NCBI RefSeq assembly: GCF_018613755.1
Contig: NZ_JAGGPP010000014.1
Coordinates: 55,708 to 119,707 of the forward strand
DNA length: 64,000 nucleotides
DNA from: Arthrobacter sp. ISL-72
GTDB lineage: Bacteria; Actinomycetota; Actinomycetes; Actinomycetales; Micrococcaceae
Reading direction: 5' to 3'
Positions 1 to 8,967 of this stretch are shown in pieces. The notes below the pieces were generated by a model. It worked only from the letters and a program-made list of their open reading frames with translations. It had not been told where the DNA came from and did not search any database. Every line of letters begins with the position of its first letter. Position 1 is the stretch's first letter. The position numbers were made by a program, and so were the translations under genes.

Positions 1-1710
1 CATCACGCAGTGGTCGGCCTCGTTCAGGTCTTCCACAACATAACTGTCGCCCTGGTGCACGTACACGGCTCCGGTGTGGGCCTGGTAATGCGTCTGAGGG
101 GAGTCCATCGTGCCAAGGAGGGAACCCGTTTCGGCGTCGACGATGCTCACCGGACCGCCGCCGTCGGCCCGCAGGTTGACCATGGCCGCCGCGCTCTGCG
201 GGTGCGTCCAGAACCAGCCGGCCGGACGCTTGCGCAGGTAGCCCTGGGACACGAGCTGGCCCAGCAGTTTCTCCGCGGTGGGCCCGAACAGCTCCAGCTC
301 GGCGTACCCCAGCGGAAGTTCGGCGGCAGCCGCGCACAAATGCGGCCCCAACACATACGGATTGGAGGGATCGAAAACAGTCGCCTCGACGGACACGTCA
401 AAGATGGCTTCCGGATGGTTCACCAGGTAGGTGTCCAGCGGATCGTCGCTGGCCACAAAGGCGGCGATGGCGTCCTGCCCGGCGCGACCCGCCCGGCCGA
501 TCTGCTGGAAGAGGGACGCCCGCGTCCCGGGCCAGCCGGCCACCAGGACGGCGTCCAGCCCGGAGATGTCGATGCCGAGTTCGAGGGCCGACGTACTGGA
601 GACACCCAGCAGTTCCCCTGACCGCAGCGCCCTCTCCAGCGCCCGCCGCTCCTCGGGCAGGTAACCGGAACGGTAGGCGGCCACCCGCTGGGGAAGGCTG
701 GGATCCACCTCGTCCAGCAGCCGCTTGGTGATGGCGGAGATGGTCTCCGCGCCGCGACGGGACTTGATGAACGCAATGGTCCGGATACGGGAGGAAACCA
801 GGTTCGCCAGCAGGTCGGCGGTTTCAGCGACGGCCGTCCGGCGTTCCTTGGCACCGTTCTCACCCCGCAGTTCCGTCAGGGCAGGCTCCCAGAAGGCCAC
901 TGTGGTGGAGCCGTGCGGCGAGGAATCCTCTGACACGGCCCGGACCGGCGCCCCGATGAGCCGGCCGAAGGACGTGCCCGGTTCGGAGGCCGTCGCCGAA
1001 GCCGCGATGAACACCGGGCCCGGCTGTGATGTGTCGGCGCTGTAATACGCGCAGATCCGCCGCAGCCGGCGCATCAGGTTGGCCACATGGGAGCCGAAGA
1101 CGCCGCGGTAACTGTGGGCCTCGTCCACAATGACGTACTTGAGCCGGCGGAAGAAGCTGGCCCACCAGGCATGGTTGGGCAGGATGCCGAAGTGCAGCAT
1201 GTCGGGGTTGGCCAGGATGACGTTGGCGTGGTCCCGGATCCAGCGCCGCGACGCGGGGTCCGTGTCGCCGTCGTACGTTTCAGCCCTGACGGTCGGCAGC
1301 CTGAGCGACCGGATGGCCGCGAGCTGATCGGCGGCCAGGGCCTTGGTGGGGGAAAGATACAGGGCCACGGCGCGGTCGTCGTGGATTTTGCCCGGCTCGG
1401 AGAGCACGCGCAACTCCGAACGGTGGATCGCATCCAGGGCAGGCAGCTGATAGGCCAGCGACTTACCGGAAGCGGTGCCGGTGGCGATCACCACGTGCTC
1501 GCCACCGTGGGCAAGCTCCGCGGCCTGGACCTGGTGACGGTACGGCTCATGGATCCCCAAGGAACCGTAGGCGCTGATGAGGTCGGGGTGTGCCCAGTCC
1601 GGCCATGGCTCATTGACGGCCCGGCGGGCCGGAATGGTGCGGACATGACGCAGCTGTTCCGGTTCCGGGCCACGGCCCAGCAGCGGAATCAGGGAGTCAT
1701 GGGGGTTCAC
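1..1710 (-). CDS. DEAD/DEAH-box superfamily 2 helicase, 3' end outside window
   Basis: Predicted ATP-dependent nucleic-acid helicase of superfamily 2, resembling the YprA/MrfA group, which often ends in a DUF1998 domain. Read from a GTG at 1710 (an in-frame TGA lies 15 nt upstream), it shows motif I ATGTASGKS near residue 75, the DEAH box in VIVDEAHSYRG near 195, and in the second RecA-like domain SSTSALELGID and motif VI QQIGRAGRAG near 400. The frame is open to base 1, so about 570 residues are present and the C-terminus is missing. No strong ribosome site precedes the GTG. The helicase call is firm; the subfamily is inferred from motif wording. Confidence 0.88.
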   Translation of the reverse strand, partial: MNPHDSLIPLLGRGPEPEQLRHVRTIPARRAVNEPWPDWAHPDLISAYGSLGIHEPYRHQVQAAELAHGGEHVVIATGTASGKSLAYQLPALDAIHRSELRVLSEPGKIHDDRAVALYLSPTKALAADQLAAIRSLRLPTVRAETYDGDTDPASRRWIRDHANVILANPDMLHFGILPNHAWWASFFRRLKYVIVDEAHSYRGVFGSHVANLMRRLRRICAYYSADTSQPGPVFIAASATASEPGTSFGRLIGAPVRAVSEDSSPHGSTTVAFWEPALTELRGENGAKERRTAVAETADLLANLVSSRIRTIAFIKSRRGAETISAITKRLLDEVDPSLPQRVAAYRSGYLPEERRALERALRSGELLGVSSTSALELGIDISGLDAVLVAGWPGTRASLFQQIGRAGRAGQDAIAAFVASDDPLDTYLVNHPEAIFDVSVEATVFDPSNPYVLGPHLCAAAAELPLGYAELELFGPTAEKLLGQLVSQGYLRKRPAGWFWTHPQSAAAMVNLRADGGGPVSIVDAETGSLLGTMDSPQTHYQAHTGAVYVHQGDSYVVEDLNEADHCVM

Positions 1711-1785
1711 TTCAACATTGTTTCATCCGGACTCAAATCGTCCGGCATTAACAACAACATAACAGCAGCCCAGCTTGACGCAGTG

Positions 1786-2478
1786 TCAGCCGACGGAAAG
1801 ATCCGCACCTTCGTCAGAGGAGGAAAGCATCAGCACGTGGCACAACGTCGTCCAACCCAGGTGCGAGTAGAGCTTCTGCCCGTCCAGGGAGGCCAGCAGC
1901 AGGCCGTTTTCAACATCGTGCTCGAAGGCCTGCGCCGCGAGCGCCCTCATGATGAAGCTCCCCAGTCCGCGCCGTTGAAAGGCGGGCTCGACGATGATCT
2001 TGTCGAATACCGCGGTGTGTCCCACCACGAACACTCGACCGCTCGCAGCCAGGGTGTCACCGGAGCGCACCACGGCATGGTGGACTCCGTCCTCATTGGA
2101 CGTGCTGATCTTCAGGTCATCATCGGCCAGCCAGGGGTCTTCGGAGTCCTGTGTTTCCATGTCCACGATCATCATCGTCTGGGACGCGGAGGTTACGTTC
2201 AGCCCCTGCTGCCCGGCAAGGTAGTGATACCGGGCGACGTCGTTGGTGAGGATCGTGAGGATCCGGGCCTCGGCCTCGGCCGTCTTTGCCGCAAGCTCCG
2301 AGAACTCCGTGTCCGAGGGATCATGGGCGAAGAATTCCCACTCCCTCGTGGTGTCCGCACGCAGGACGGCGGGGAAGCGGCCTTCCATTCGCGTCTCGTA
2401 ACCCCGGCAACCGGCCCATCCGGTTACCCAGATTTCCACGAGGCGTGTGATGTCTTCAACCAAGGCGTCTGGGCTCAT
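1786..2478 (-). CDS. GNAT family N-acetyltransferase
   Basis: Predicted GCN5-related N-acetyltransferase of 230 residues, which would transfer acetyl from acetyl-CoA to an unidentified amine. The acetyl-CoA pyrophosphate-binding signature VEPAFQRRGLGSFIMRAL lies at residues 163-180, and KLYSHLGW near the C-terminus is the usual end of the fold. The first 100 residues show nothing I recognise and may form a separate domain. It lies upstream of and co-directional with the helicase (75-nt gap) and divergent from trhO. A TACTCT box 8 nt before the ATG suggests a leaderless start. The substrate cannot be read from the sequence. Confidence 0.82.
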   Translation of the reverse strand: MSPDALVEDITRLVEIWVTGWAGCRGYETRMEGRFPAVLRADTTREWEFFAHDPSDTEFSELAAKTAEAEARILTILTNDVARYHYLAGQQGLNVTSASQTMMIVDMETQDSEDPWLADDDLKISTSNEDGVHHAVVRSGDTLAASGRVFVVGHTAVFDKIIVEPAFQRRGLGSFIMRALAAQAFEHDVENGLLLASLDGQKLYSHLGWTTLCHVLMLSSSDEGADLSVG

Positions 2479-2626
2479 GTGATGAGAGTATTCCAGCCCT
2501 GCCGTAAGTAACAGGGGTATGCTCCGGTGAAGAGTCCTTGCTTATGGAATTGTGACCGGGCGAGCCTCTGCGGTTGCGGAATGGTCCCGGTTCCGGGGCC
2601 AATGGGCAGGAAGTACCCTTAAATAC

Positions 2627-3520
2627 GTGGCTTTGAACCGAATTGTGCTCTTTTACGGCTTTACTCCGATCGCCGACCCCGACGCCGTGCGCCTCTGGCA
2701 GCGCGCCCTGTGCGAGAAGCTGGGCCTGACCGGCCGCATCCTCATCTCCAAGGACGGCATCAACGCGACGGTCGGCGGCGAACTGAACGCCGTCAAGCAG
2801 TACGTGAAGACCACACGCGAATACAAGGGCTTCCACGGCATCGACGTCAAATGGTCCGAGGGCGGAGCAGCGGACTTCCCCCGCCTCAGTGTCAAGGTGC
2901 GGGACGAGATCGTTTCCTTCGGCGCACCGGGCGAGCTCAAGGTGGACAAGAACGGCGTGGTCGGCGGCGGCACCCACCTCAAGCCCGAAGAGCTTCACCA
3001 GCTGGTCGACGCCAAGAAGGAAAGCGGCGAGGACGTGGTGTTCTTCGACGGCCGCAACGCCTTCGAAGCGCAGATCGGCAAGTTCAAGGACGCCATTGTC
3101 CCGGACGTCGCCACCACCCACGACTTCATCAAGGAACTCGAGTCCGGCAAGTACGACTCCCTCAAGGACAAGCCCGTGGTCACCTACTGCACCGGGGGGA
3201 TCCGCTGCGAGGTGCTCTCCAGCCTCATGGTGAACCGCGGCTTCAAGGAGGTCTACCAGCTCGACGGCGGGATTGTCCGCTATGGCGAAACGTTCAAGGA
3301 CCAGGGCCTATGGGAAGGTTCGCTCTACGTTTTCGACAAGCGCATGCACCTCGAATTCAGCGAGGAGGCCAAGACCATCGGCGAGTGCGTCCGCTGCTCG
3401 GCACCCACGAGCAAGTTCGAGAACTGCTCCAATCCGAGCTGCCGCACGCTGACGCTCTACTGCCCGGATTGCGCGTCCAGCCCTGAAACCCTCCGCTGCC
3501 CCGAAGGCTGCGCGGCCTAG
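2627..3520 (+). CDS. trhO: tRNA uridine(34) hydroxylase, rhodanese-fold TrhO (YceA family)
   Basis: TrhO proteins hydroxylate uridine 34 in the tRNA anticodon to 5-hydroxyuridine with O2. The 297-residue protein starts with the family opening [19 protein letters not shown] (GTG start). An acylphosphatase-like N-terminal domain precedes a rhodanese domain with the active-site loop YCTGGIRCE (Cys188 and Cys194). The tail has eight cysteines (CVRC, CSNPSC, CPDC, CPEGC), typical of the longer form. The frame is open for 25 codons upstream, but the GTG at 2627 is chosen because family homology starts exactly there; AGGAAG lies about 13 nt upstream. Confidence 0.9.
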   Translation: MALNRIVLFYGFTPIADPDAVRLWQRALCEKLGLTGRILISKDGINATVGGELNAVKQYVKTTREYKGFHGIDVKWSEGGAADFPRLSVKVRDEIVSFGAPGELKVDKNGVVGGGTHLKPEELHQLVDAKKESGEDVVFFDGRNAFEAQIGKFKDAIVPDVATTHDFIKELESGKYDSLKDKPVVTYCTGGIRCEVLSSLMVNRGFKEVYQLDGGIVRYGETFKDQGLWEGSLYVFDKRMHLEFSEEAKTIGECVRCSAPTSKFENCSNPSCRTLTLYCPDCASSPETLRCPEGCAA

Positions 3521-3547
3521 CTGGTACCGGTCGGAGAAGCCGCATGG

Positions 3548-4087
3548 TCAGAGCCGGCTGACCCGGAAGGCGAAGTTCGCACCGGACTGCGCGGCCACCT
3601 CCACGCTGAGCACCGCATCGTTGGACACGTGGATCACGTTCACGCGTGATGTTCCGCACCGCACGCTCAGGTCAACAAGCGCAAGCTCGCCGTCCCGCAC
3701 GGTGAACGACACCCTGCGCGGGCTCTTGCAGGCGAGCGTCAGCGAGTACGTGCCGCTGGGCAGTTGCCCGGTGCTTTCCCTGCGAGTTGTGCCGGGCTCC
3801 AGCAGGCCGAACCCTGTGTGGAAAACCTGGCCCTCGGTTTCCGGGAGGACCTGCTCAACCCACCGGTCGAGTTCCGCCCCGGTGACCGGCAAATTCCGGC
3901 GGGGGTCCTGCGGCAGCGCTGCATCGGTGAAGCGCGGCGCCGTCGCGCTGGGCAGCGGGCCGCGCCCGTCGTCGTATACGTACTCGCAACCGCTTAACGC
4001 TGCCCCGGCAGCCAGCGCACCGGAAAGCACGACGCCGGCCGCCGCGGCCGCCCGCCGTGGCACCCGGGGTGCCTGCACGGTGTGCAT
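3548..4087 (-). CDS. Lipoprotein of a four-member tandem paralogue cluster (copy 1)
   Basis: Unrecognised secreted lipoprotein, 179 residues. A signal peptide ends in lipobox ALSGC (Cys34), followed by Glu-Tyr, so the mature protein should be anchored to the outer face of the membrane. The C-terminal domain contains PSGTYSLTLAC followed about 26 residues later by VRCGTS; all four cluster members share this spacing of a GxYxxT..C strand and a second cysteine, which suggests a small disulfide-linked beta domain. It is the most downstream member and is convergent with trhO (27 nt). A TAAAGT box 7 nt before the ATG suggests an additional leaderless start. Function unknown. Confidence 0.72.
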   Translation of the reverse strand: MHTVQAPRVPRRAAAAAGVVLSGALAAGAALSGCEYVYDDGRGPLPSATAPRFTDAALPQDPRRNLPVTGAELDRWVEQVLPETEGQVFHTGFGLLEPGTTRRESTGQLPSGTYSLTLACKSPRRVSFTVRDGELALVDLSVRCGTSRVNVIHVSNDAVLSVEVAAQSGANFAFRVSRL

Positions 4088-4182
4088 ACTCTGACTTTAG
4101 GCCTGCTGCCACCCCCAAGCCATAGACGGCCGGACCCCCTGCTTATGCACGTCCAAGCGTCGTGCGGTATCTCCCCGGCCCC

Positions 4183-4740
4183 CTACGGCACGGGGTCCGA
4201 AATCCGCATGGCCCCCACCGCTGCCGGGTATTCACTGCTTTCGTCCCGACTCCCGAGATAGGCCGTAAAAGGACTGGTTCCCAGCTCAATCTGCTGGCTG
4301 ATCCGTTCTCCGCAGGGCACGTCGATCTGCCGCGAGCCGCCGGCGGTTCCGCCCGATGTGATCACCAGCCGGGCCCCGGCCCCGCCCACACAAACGGCGG
4401 TGACGGTATAGGCACCGGCCCGCGTGAGGACTCCGTCGTAGGCGAAACCGCCGCCTGCGCCGCCCTGACCGCTGATACCTCCCGCACCACCGGCCGAGCC
4501 CATCGGAACGTCCGCCAGCATCAGTTCGACGGCGGCCATGTTCCGTTCCAGCTCAGCCTCAAGCTTGGGATCCGGCGAAGCGAAGGGAACTGGGTTGGCG
4601 CCCAGGCTGCGTACCGGCCGGTCGGCGGGTCCGGACGGCTCCGCCCCGGTTTCGTCGGCATATTCGCAACCGGCCACGCCCGCCATCAGGGCGCCGGCCA
4701 CCAGGAACACTGCGAGCTGTGGCCACCGGCCCGCCCTCAC
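4183..4740 (-). CDS. Lipoprotein of the tandem cluster (copy 2)
   Basis: Unrecognised lipoprotein, 185 residues. The GTG at 4740 is preferred over an ATG at 4761: the GTG overlaps the TGA of the upstream gene as GTGA, and an AGGAG sits 8 nt before it. The signal peptide ends at lipobox GVAGC (Cys25), again followed by Glu-Tyr. The linker is acidic, Gly-rich around GGAGGISGQGGAGGG, and the C-terminal domain has AGAYTVTAVC then IDVPCGER. Translation is probably coupled to copy 3. The shared GCEY start and two-cysteine domain make it a paralogue of its neighbours rather than a chance frame. Confidence 0.72.
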   Translation of the reverse strand: MRAGRWPQLAVFLVAGALMAGVAGCEYADETGAEPSGPADRPVRSLGANPVPFASPDPKLEAELERNMAAVELMLADVPMGSAGGAGGISGQGGAGGGFAYDGVLTRAGAYTVTAVCVGGAGARLVITSGGTAGGSRQIDVPCGERISQQIELGTSPFTAYLGSRDESSEYPAAVGAMRISDPVP

Positions 4741-5258
4741 CGTGATGTCTCCTGGTCCCACGCGGCCGGACCGGGATCCAGCCTAACGCCGGTGAATACG
4801 TGCGGCGCGTCCGTGAGCGGCACGATTTCCGCGCTAATCCTGCCGCCCTGATGGTCCAGGTACACCACCTTGCCCGTGCCGCACCCGAATGTCGTCCGCT
4901 CCGGTTCGGCATTCCCCAGGCGCACCACCAGGTCAGCGGCGGGCGCCGCGACGCACGCGGCCGTCAGGATGTATGTTCCGGCCGGAATTTCCGCGCTCCA
5001 CGATGCCGCACTCGCTGACGCGTAGGGCAGTCCGCTCCCGTCCGGAAAGCCAAGAATTTCCGTCAGCGCGTCAATGGAGCCCTGCTGGCTTTCCTGGGCA
5101 CTTTGGCCGCCGGAACTGGAGCTCGACGGCGGGGAATCAGCAACCCTGGGCTCATCGCTGTCGCTGCTGTACTCGCAGCCGTTCAGGCCCGCGGCGAGCA
5201 GGCACAGAACCGGCACCAGTGCGAGGCCTATCATCCGCTTCCCCCAGAGAGCTGGCAT
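4737..5258 (-). CDS. Lipoprotein of the tandem cluster (copy 3)
   Basis: Unrecognised lipoprotein, 173 residues. Signal peptide MIGLALVPVLCLLAAGLNGC has its lipobox cysteine at residue 28, followed by Glu-Tyr, then a Ser/Gln-rich low-complexity linker. The C-terminal domain contains PAGTYILTAAC and, about 24 residues on, FGCGTG. A second ATG at 5234 is preceded by GGGGGAAG and could be the real start; the signal peptide is complete either way. Its stop overlaps the GTG of copy 2 by four bases. Confidence 0.7.
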   Translation of the reverse strand: MPALWGKRMIGLALVPVLCLLAAGLNGCEYSSDSDEPRVADSPPSSSSSGGQSAQESQQGSIDALTEILGFPDGSGLPYASASAASWSAEIPAGTYILTAACVAAPAADLVVRLGNAEPERTTFGCGTGKVVYLDHQGGRISAEIVPLTDAPHVFTGVRLDPGPAAWDQETSR

Positions 5259-5300
5259 ATCCCTGAGCTTACGCGCCTTGGCTGCCGGTGCTGTTGACCC

Positions 5301-5762
5301 CTAGCTTGCTGCAGCCAGATGGTAGGCGTAGATGAGCGGAGCGTCCACGCTGGAGGTGCTGATCTGCACGGGGCCCGTTGCGGGAATCGTGATTTTGGCG
5401 CGCTCCCGGCTGCCGTTGCAGGCGGCCCCTGCTTCCGCAATGGGGGTACCGCCCGCAGAGACCGAGAAGAAGGCCTTGCCGCCGCCGTCGCACGTCATGG
5501 TCAGCGAGTACACACCTGCCGGAACATCGGCTGCGTCCTTCACCAGCGGCTCGCGGTTGAGGATCTTGCCGGCGTCCTCAAGCACGATCCCGCTGGCCGT
5601 CGGCAGGGCCGTGGCTTTCCAGGCGGGGACGTCCGCGTTCTCTACGGAGACCGCCGAGGAGCAGCCCGAGGCAGCCAGCATTAGGCAGGCGCCGGCAGCC
5701 GCCGCACCGACGAAGCGCACGGGTGCTGTCGGCCGGAAAGGCCCGGATGAACGTGAAAGCAT
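5301..5762 (-). CDS. Lipoprotein of the tandem cluster (copy 4)
   Basis: Unrecognised lipoprotein, 153 residues, first of the four in transcription order. Lipobox LAASGC (Cys34) is followed by Ser-Ser, unlike the Glu-Tyr of copies 1-3. The domain pattern is kept: VPAGVYSLTMTC, then AACNGSRE, then a closing beta-rich stretch PVQISTSSVDAPLIYAYH. It starts 58 nt after the NYN gene stop and ends 42 nt before copy 3, so the five genes may form one transcript. It is the most diverged copy. Confidence 0.7.
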   Translation of the reverse strand: MLSRSSGPFRPTAPVRFVGAAAAGACLMLAASGCSSAVSVENADVPAWKATALPTASGIVLEDAGKILNREPLVKDAADVPAGVYSLTMTCDGGGKAFFSVSAGGTPIAEAGAACNGSRERAKITIPATGPVQISTSSVDAPLIYAYHLAAAS

Positions 5763-5820
5763 TCCTCCAACTTACCTGCTGGTCCGCGCCCGGAATCACC
5801 GCTGCATGGCGCGGGCGCTG

Positions 5821-7221
5821 CTACACGAGCTCATCGAGACGGCGCCAGAACGCTGCCCGGATGGCCTTGCGGATGTCCTGCAGGTCCGTCTTGGCTTCAC
5901 CGATCTTCGCGGCACAGTCCTTGATCAGGACCCGGTCAATGGTCGGCGGGAGCAGCGGACGCTCGGCAAGGAGTTCGTTGAGTTCGCGCTGGGTGACGCT
6001 GCCGTGCCAGTTGTCCGCCAGGCTGACAGCCACCGCTTCGGCACTTTCCACCAGGTCGAACCACGGGCTCTGGGCTGAGGGGCCGCCTGTTTCGGTCGAA
6101 TACACGGGCTCACGGCGAACGACGCCGGCAGCCGGCACCGGCCGCCCGTCCTGCTGGACGCGCCTGGGGCCAGGCGTCGGAATCGGCCTGCCGGACGTAC
6201 CCGGGCGGGGTGCGAAGGGAGGAGAGGCGGGAGGTACGGCGGGCCCTGCGGCACGCTGGAGATTGGAATCCTGGGACGAACCGGACCCTTCCACCGACGC
6301 TGCCGCACCGGCGCCCGACCCGCCGCGCGCGGTGCCACCAGCAGCCTCCGCCGTCGTGCCCGCAGCAGCGGCCGCGGCACCCGCACCAAGTGCCGGCGCC
6401 AGGCTGGGAAACACGCCCGGCCCGGGTACCGGGCGGTGGCCGCTCGCGGAAACACGGCCAGGATCCGGCGCGGCAGCAAAAGTCGGCTCCGTCTTCGCAG
6501 CTGCCGCGCCGTCAGCAGAGGCACCGACAGCAGAGGCGCCGACAGCGGCACTGTCAGCAGCAGATGCCGCGATGGCGCCCGCGTCCGCATCGGATCTCGC
6601 CGCAGCGGCGTGGGCAACCGCCTCGCCCGGTTCCATGGTTGCCCACGCCGTCAAGGGCGCCGTCTTGGCAAAGCATCCGTCCAGCAGCGACTGCGGCAGA
6701 GTGGCGATATCGTCAACCTGCAGCGCCAGATGCTCCGCCACCGCGGTGACCCCCAGCCGGTGCCCCTGGTTCTCGATTCCCAGCAGCACCACCTTCATGC
6801 CCAGGTCCTGGGCTGCCTCCACGGCTTCGGCCAGATCGTCGTCGCCGGACAGCAGGTAGGCCACGTCGGCCGAACGGTTCCGCGCAACGCCCACAAGGTC
6901 CAGGCCCAGCTTGAGGTCCACGCCCTTCTGCTCGCCGTTGTATGACATGCGCCCCAGCCGGACCTTAACGCCCGGCAACAGGCCGATCCGTTTGTGTTCG
7001 TCGCTGAACAAACCGTCCTTGGCAGCGTCATACCAATACATGCGCAGCAGGTCACGGCTGTCGCGTTCGCTCACGAAACCCTGGATGCCATCCACCAGGC
7101 TCTTGTACTGGACGGAAAAGGCAGAGCGCAGCGAGTTCCCGGTGACCCGCAGCCCGCCCGTGGCCAGGAGGAAACCTGCGTCAACGAAGATCACACTTTT
7201 GCGGCTCATGCTCAGAAGCAT
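5821..7221 (-). CDS. NYN-domain (PIN-like) ribonuclease-type protein
   Basis: Predicted NYN/LabA-like protein, a PIN-fold family that usually cleaves RNA with metal bound by acidic residues. The N-terminal 190 residues carry VIFVDAGFLL, KGVDLKLGLDL and AYLLSGDDDLAEAVEAA, the typical aspartate clusters. Then comes about 180 residues of Ala/Pro/Gly-rich low complexity, and a folded-looking C-terminal 80 residues with WHGSVTQRELNELL and a helical end, perhaps a small winged-helix RNA-binding module. The ATG at 7221 (MLLSMSRK) is chosen because AGGA precedes it by 6 nt; the ATG at 7209 is an alternative. The frame stays open upstream, but that part is antisense to the methyltransferase. Confidence 0.82.
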   Translation of the reverse strand: MLLSMSRKSVIFVDAGFLLATGGLRVTGNSLRSAFSVQYKSLVDGIQGFVSERDSRDLLRMYWYDAAKDGLFSDEHKRIGLLPGVKVRLGRMSYNGEQKGVDLKLGLDLVGVARNRSADVAYLLSGDDDLAEAVEAAQDLGMKVVLLGIENQGHRLGVTAVAEHLALQVDDIATLPQSLLDGCFAKTAPLTAWATMEPGEAVAHAAAARSDADAGAIAASAADSAAVGASAVGASADGAAAAKTEPTFAAAPDPGRVSASGHRPVPGPGVFPSLAPALGAGAAAAAAGTTAEAAGGTARGGSGAGAAASVEGSGSSQDSNLQRAAGPAVPPASPPFAPRPGTSGRPIPTPGPRRVQQDGRPVPAAGVVRREPVYSTETGGPSAQSPWFDLVESAEAVAVSLADNWHGSVTQRELNELLAERPLLPPTIDRVLIKDCAAKIGEAKTDLQDIRKAIRAAFWRRLDELV

Positions 7222-7311
7222 AGGTGGTCCTGCCGGCAATCCCGTCGTAGGCATGGCGGAGCCAGGACGATCCCAAGGGAACGGAGGCGGCCCGGAACAT
7301 AGACTTGCACG

Positions 7312-8967
7312 GTGACTGAAACAGCTATGCACTTCACGGCCGGCAACACTTCCGACGCCCCGCGCAGCGACCTCCCGGAGCTGCTGTCCGTCCTCGCCAA
7401 AGACCTGCGCGGCGTTGGCTACACCGTGGATGGAGTGGCCGGATTGCTTGGCGACTCCGCCAATTCCGCCCTCAGCCGGGACCAGCTCATCCCGGCGCTG
7501 ATCGTCACCGAAGCCGCCGCAAAAGGTGACCCGGCCGCGGCGGCGCTTGCCGCCGTCGTGCGCCTCTGGCTGCTGGCGGTGCCCCAGCAAACTGAACTTC
7601 TCGACGCCGCCCTCCCGGGGATTCGCACCGAAGGCCTCCTCACGCTGGGGCTCGTTGAACCGGCCGCATCCACGGGCCCCGGCAGCGGGACCGTCAGGGC
7701 GAAGGCCGATCTGCGCCCGTATGGCTGGAACGGCGATGCCGCAACCGACGCTGACGGCAGTGGCGGCGTCGAACTCTGGGTGGCCAGCGACCTTGCCGCG
7801 CACCAGCAGCCCGGTGTCCTCCGGCACGATCATGTGCTGGGAATCGGGCAGGCTTCCACCACCCTGGTGCGGACCACCATCCGCCGGCACGTGGGGAAGG
7901 CCCTCGACCTGGGCACCGGCTGCGGGATCCAGTCCTTTCACCTTCTGCATCACGCGGAACACGTGACAGCCACGGACATCTCCTCCCGGGCGCTTGCCTT
8001 TACCCGCTTCAACCTGCTCCTGAACGCCGACGCGCTGGACCTCGACCCGGCCAGGCTCGAAAACCGGGTCAGCCTGCGCCTTGGTTCGCTGCTGGAGCCC
8101 GTGGCCGGAGAGACCTTCGACCTGGTGGTGTCCAATCCGCCGTTCGTCATCACGCCGCGGAGCGTGGGGGAGTGCGCCGCGGACCAGTTCACCTACCGCG
8201 ACGGCGGCCTGCCCGGGGACGACATCGTGGCGTCGCTGGTCCGGGATCTGCCATCGGTCCTCGCACCGGCCGGCACAGCCCAGCTTCTGGGCAACTGGGA
8301 AGTGGCGGCAGGGACGCCTTGGCAGGAACGGCCGCAAAGCTGGGCCGGACCTGACGTGGATGCCTGGTTCATCCAGCGCGAACTGGCGGGGCCGGAACAG
8401 TACGCCGAAACATGGCTGCAGGACGCTTCCGAAGCCCGTGACCGCCAGCACTACCAGGACGCCTACGCCGCATACCTGGATGACTTCGCCTCGCGGAACG
8501 TGGAGGGAATCGGTTTCGGCATGATTTACTTGCGGCGCCCGGCTGACGGCGCGCGGCCGGTCATCAGCCGCTTCGAGGAGATCACGTATCCGATCGAGCA
8601 GCCGATCGGCCCGCATCTGGGCGCAGCGGTGGAGCGCGCCGACTGGCTCGCGGCCAACGACCTCGCCGCCGCCCACCTGTTAGTGGCGGAGGACGTCACG
8701 GAAGAGCGGCACCAGCGCCCGGGCGCGGAGCACCCCGGCGTGATCCTGCTGCGCCAGGGCGCGGGCCTCCGCCGCACCAACCTTTTAAGCACTGAGCTGG
8801 CGGGCTTCGTGTCAGCGTGCGACGGTGATTTGTCCGTCGGGCAGATCATCGGTGCGCTGGAAGCTCTGCTTGGCGGGGGAGAGGGCTTCGACGGCGCCGG
8901 GTTCCGGGGCGGGCTCCTCGCCGAAGTGGGGAACCTGGTCCGAGACGGGTTCCTCCTGCCCGCCTGA
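7312..8967 (+). CDS. Class I SAM methyltransferase, HemK/PrmC-like NPPF type
   Basis: Predicted S-adenosylmethionine methyltransferase, 551 residues, acting on a nitrogen of protein or nucleic acid. An actinobacterial N-terminal domain (about 1-170) precedes the Rossmann core: motif I LDLGTGCGIQSFHLL near 200, acidic strand ATDIS, and the catalytic NPPF motif in LVVSNPPFVITPR near 270. A C-terminal extension ends in a helical winged-helix-like segment with GFVSACDGDLSVGQIIGALE. Length is about twice a plain PrmC. It starts at GTG 7312, divergent from the NYN gene (90 nt). Its last 156 bases overlap the 3' end of the MFS gene on the other strand. The target is unknown. Confidence 0.82.
   Translation: MTETAMHFTAGNTSDAPRSDLPELLSVLAKDLRGVGYTVDGVAGLLGDSANSALSRDQLIPALIVTEAAAKGDPAAAALAAVVRLWLLAVPQQTELLDAALPGIRTEGLLTLGLVEPAASTGPGSGTVRAKADLRPYGWNGDAATDADGSGGVELWVASDLAAHQQPGVLRHDHVLGIGQASTTLVRTTIRRHVGKALDLGTGCGIQSFHLLHHAEHVTATDISSRALAFTRFNLLLNADALDLDPARLENRVSLRLGSLLEPVAGETFDLVVSNPPFVITPRSVGECAADQFTYRDGGLPGDDIVASLVRDLPSVLAPAGTAQLLGNWEVAAGTPWQERPQSWAGPDVDAWFIQRELAGPEQYAETWLQDASEARDRQHYQDAYAAYLDDFASRNVEGIGFGMIYLRRPADGARPVISRFEEITYPIEQPIGPHLGAAVERADWLAANDLAAAHLLVAEDVTEERHQRPGAEHPGVILLRQGAGLRRTNLLSTELAGFVSACDGDLSVGQIIGALEALLGGGEGFDGAGFRGGLLAEVGNLVRDGFLLPA

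Noticed and set aside
1087..2511. Long plus-strand open frame of 474 codons
   Set aside because: It is antisense to the helicase and the GNAT gene, both of which have clear motifs; its translation shows no family feature.
7222..8676. Upstream extension of the NYN open frame on the minus strand
   Set aside because: It is antisense to the methyltransferase core, lacks any domain, and a good ribosome site with the NYN homology start lies at 7221.
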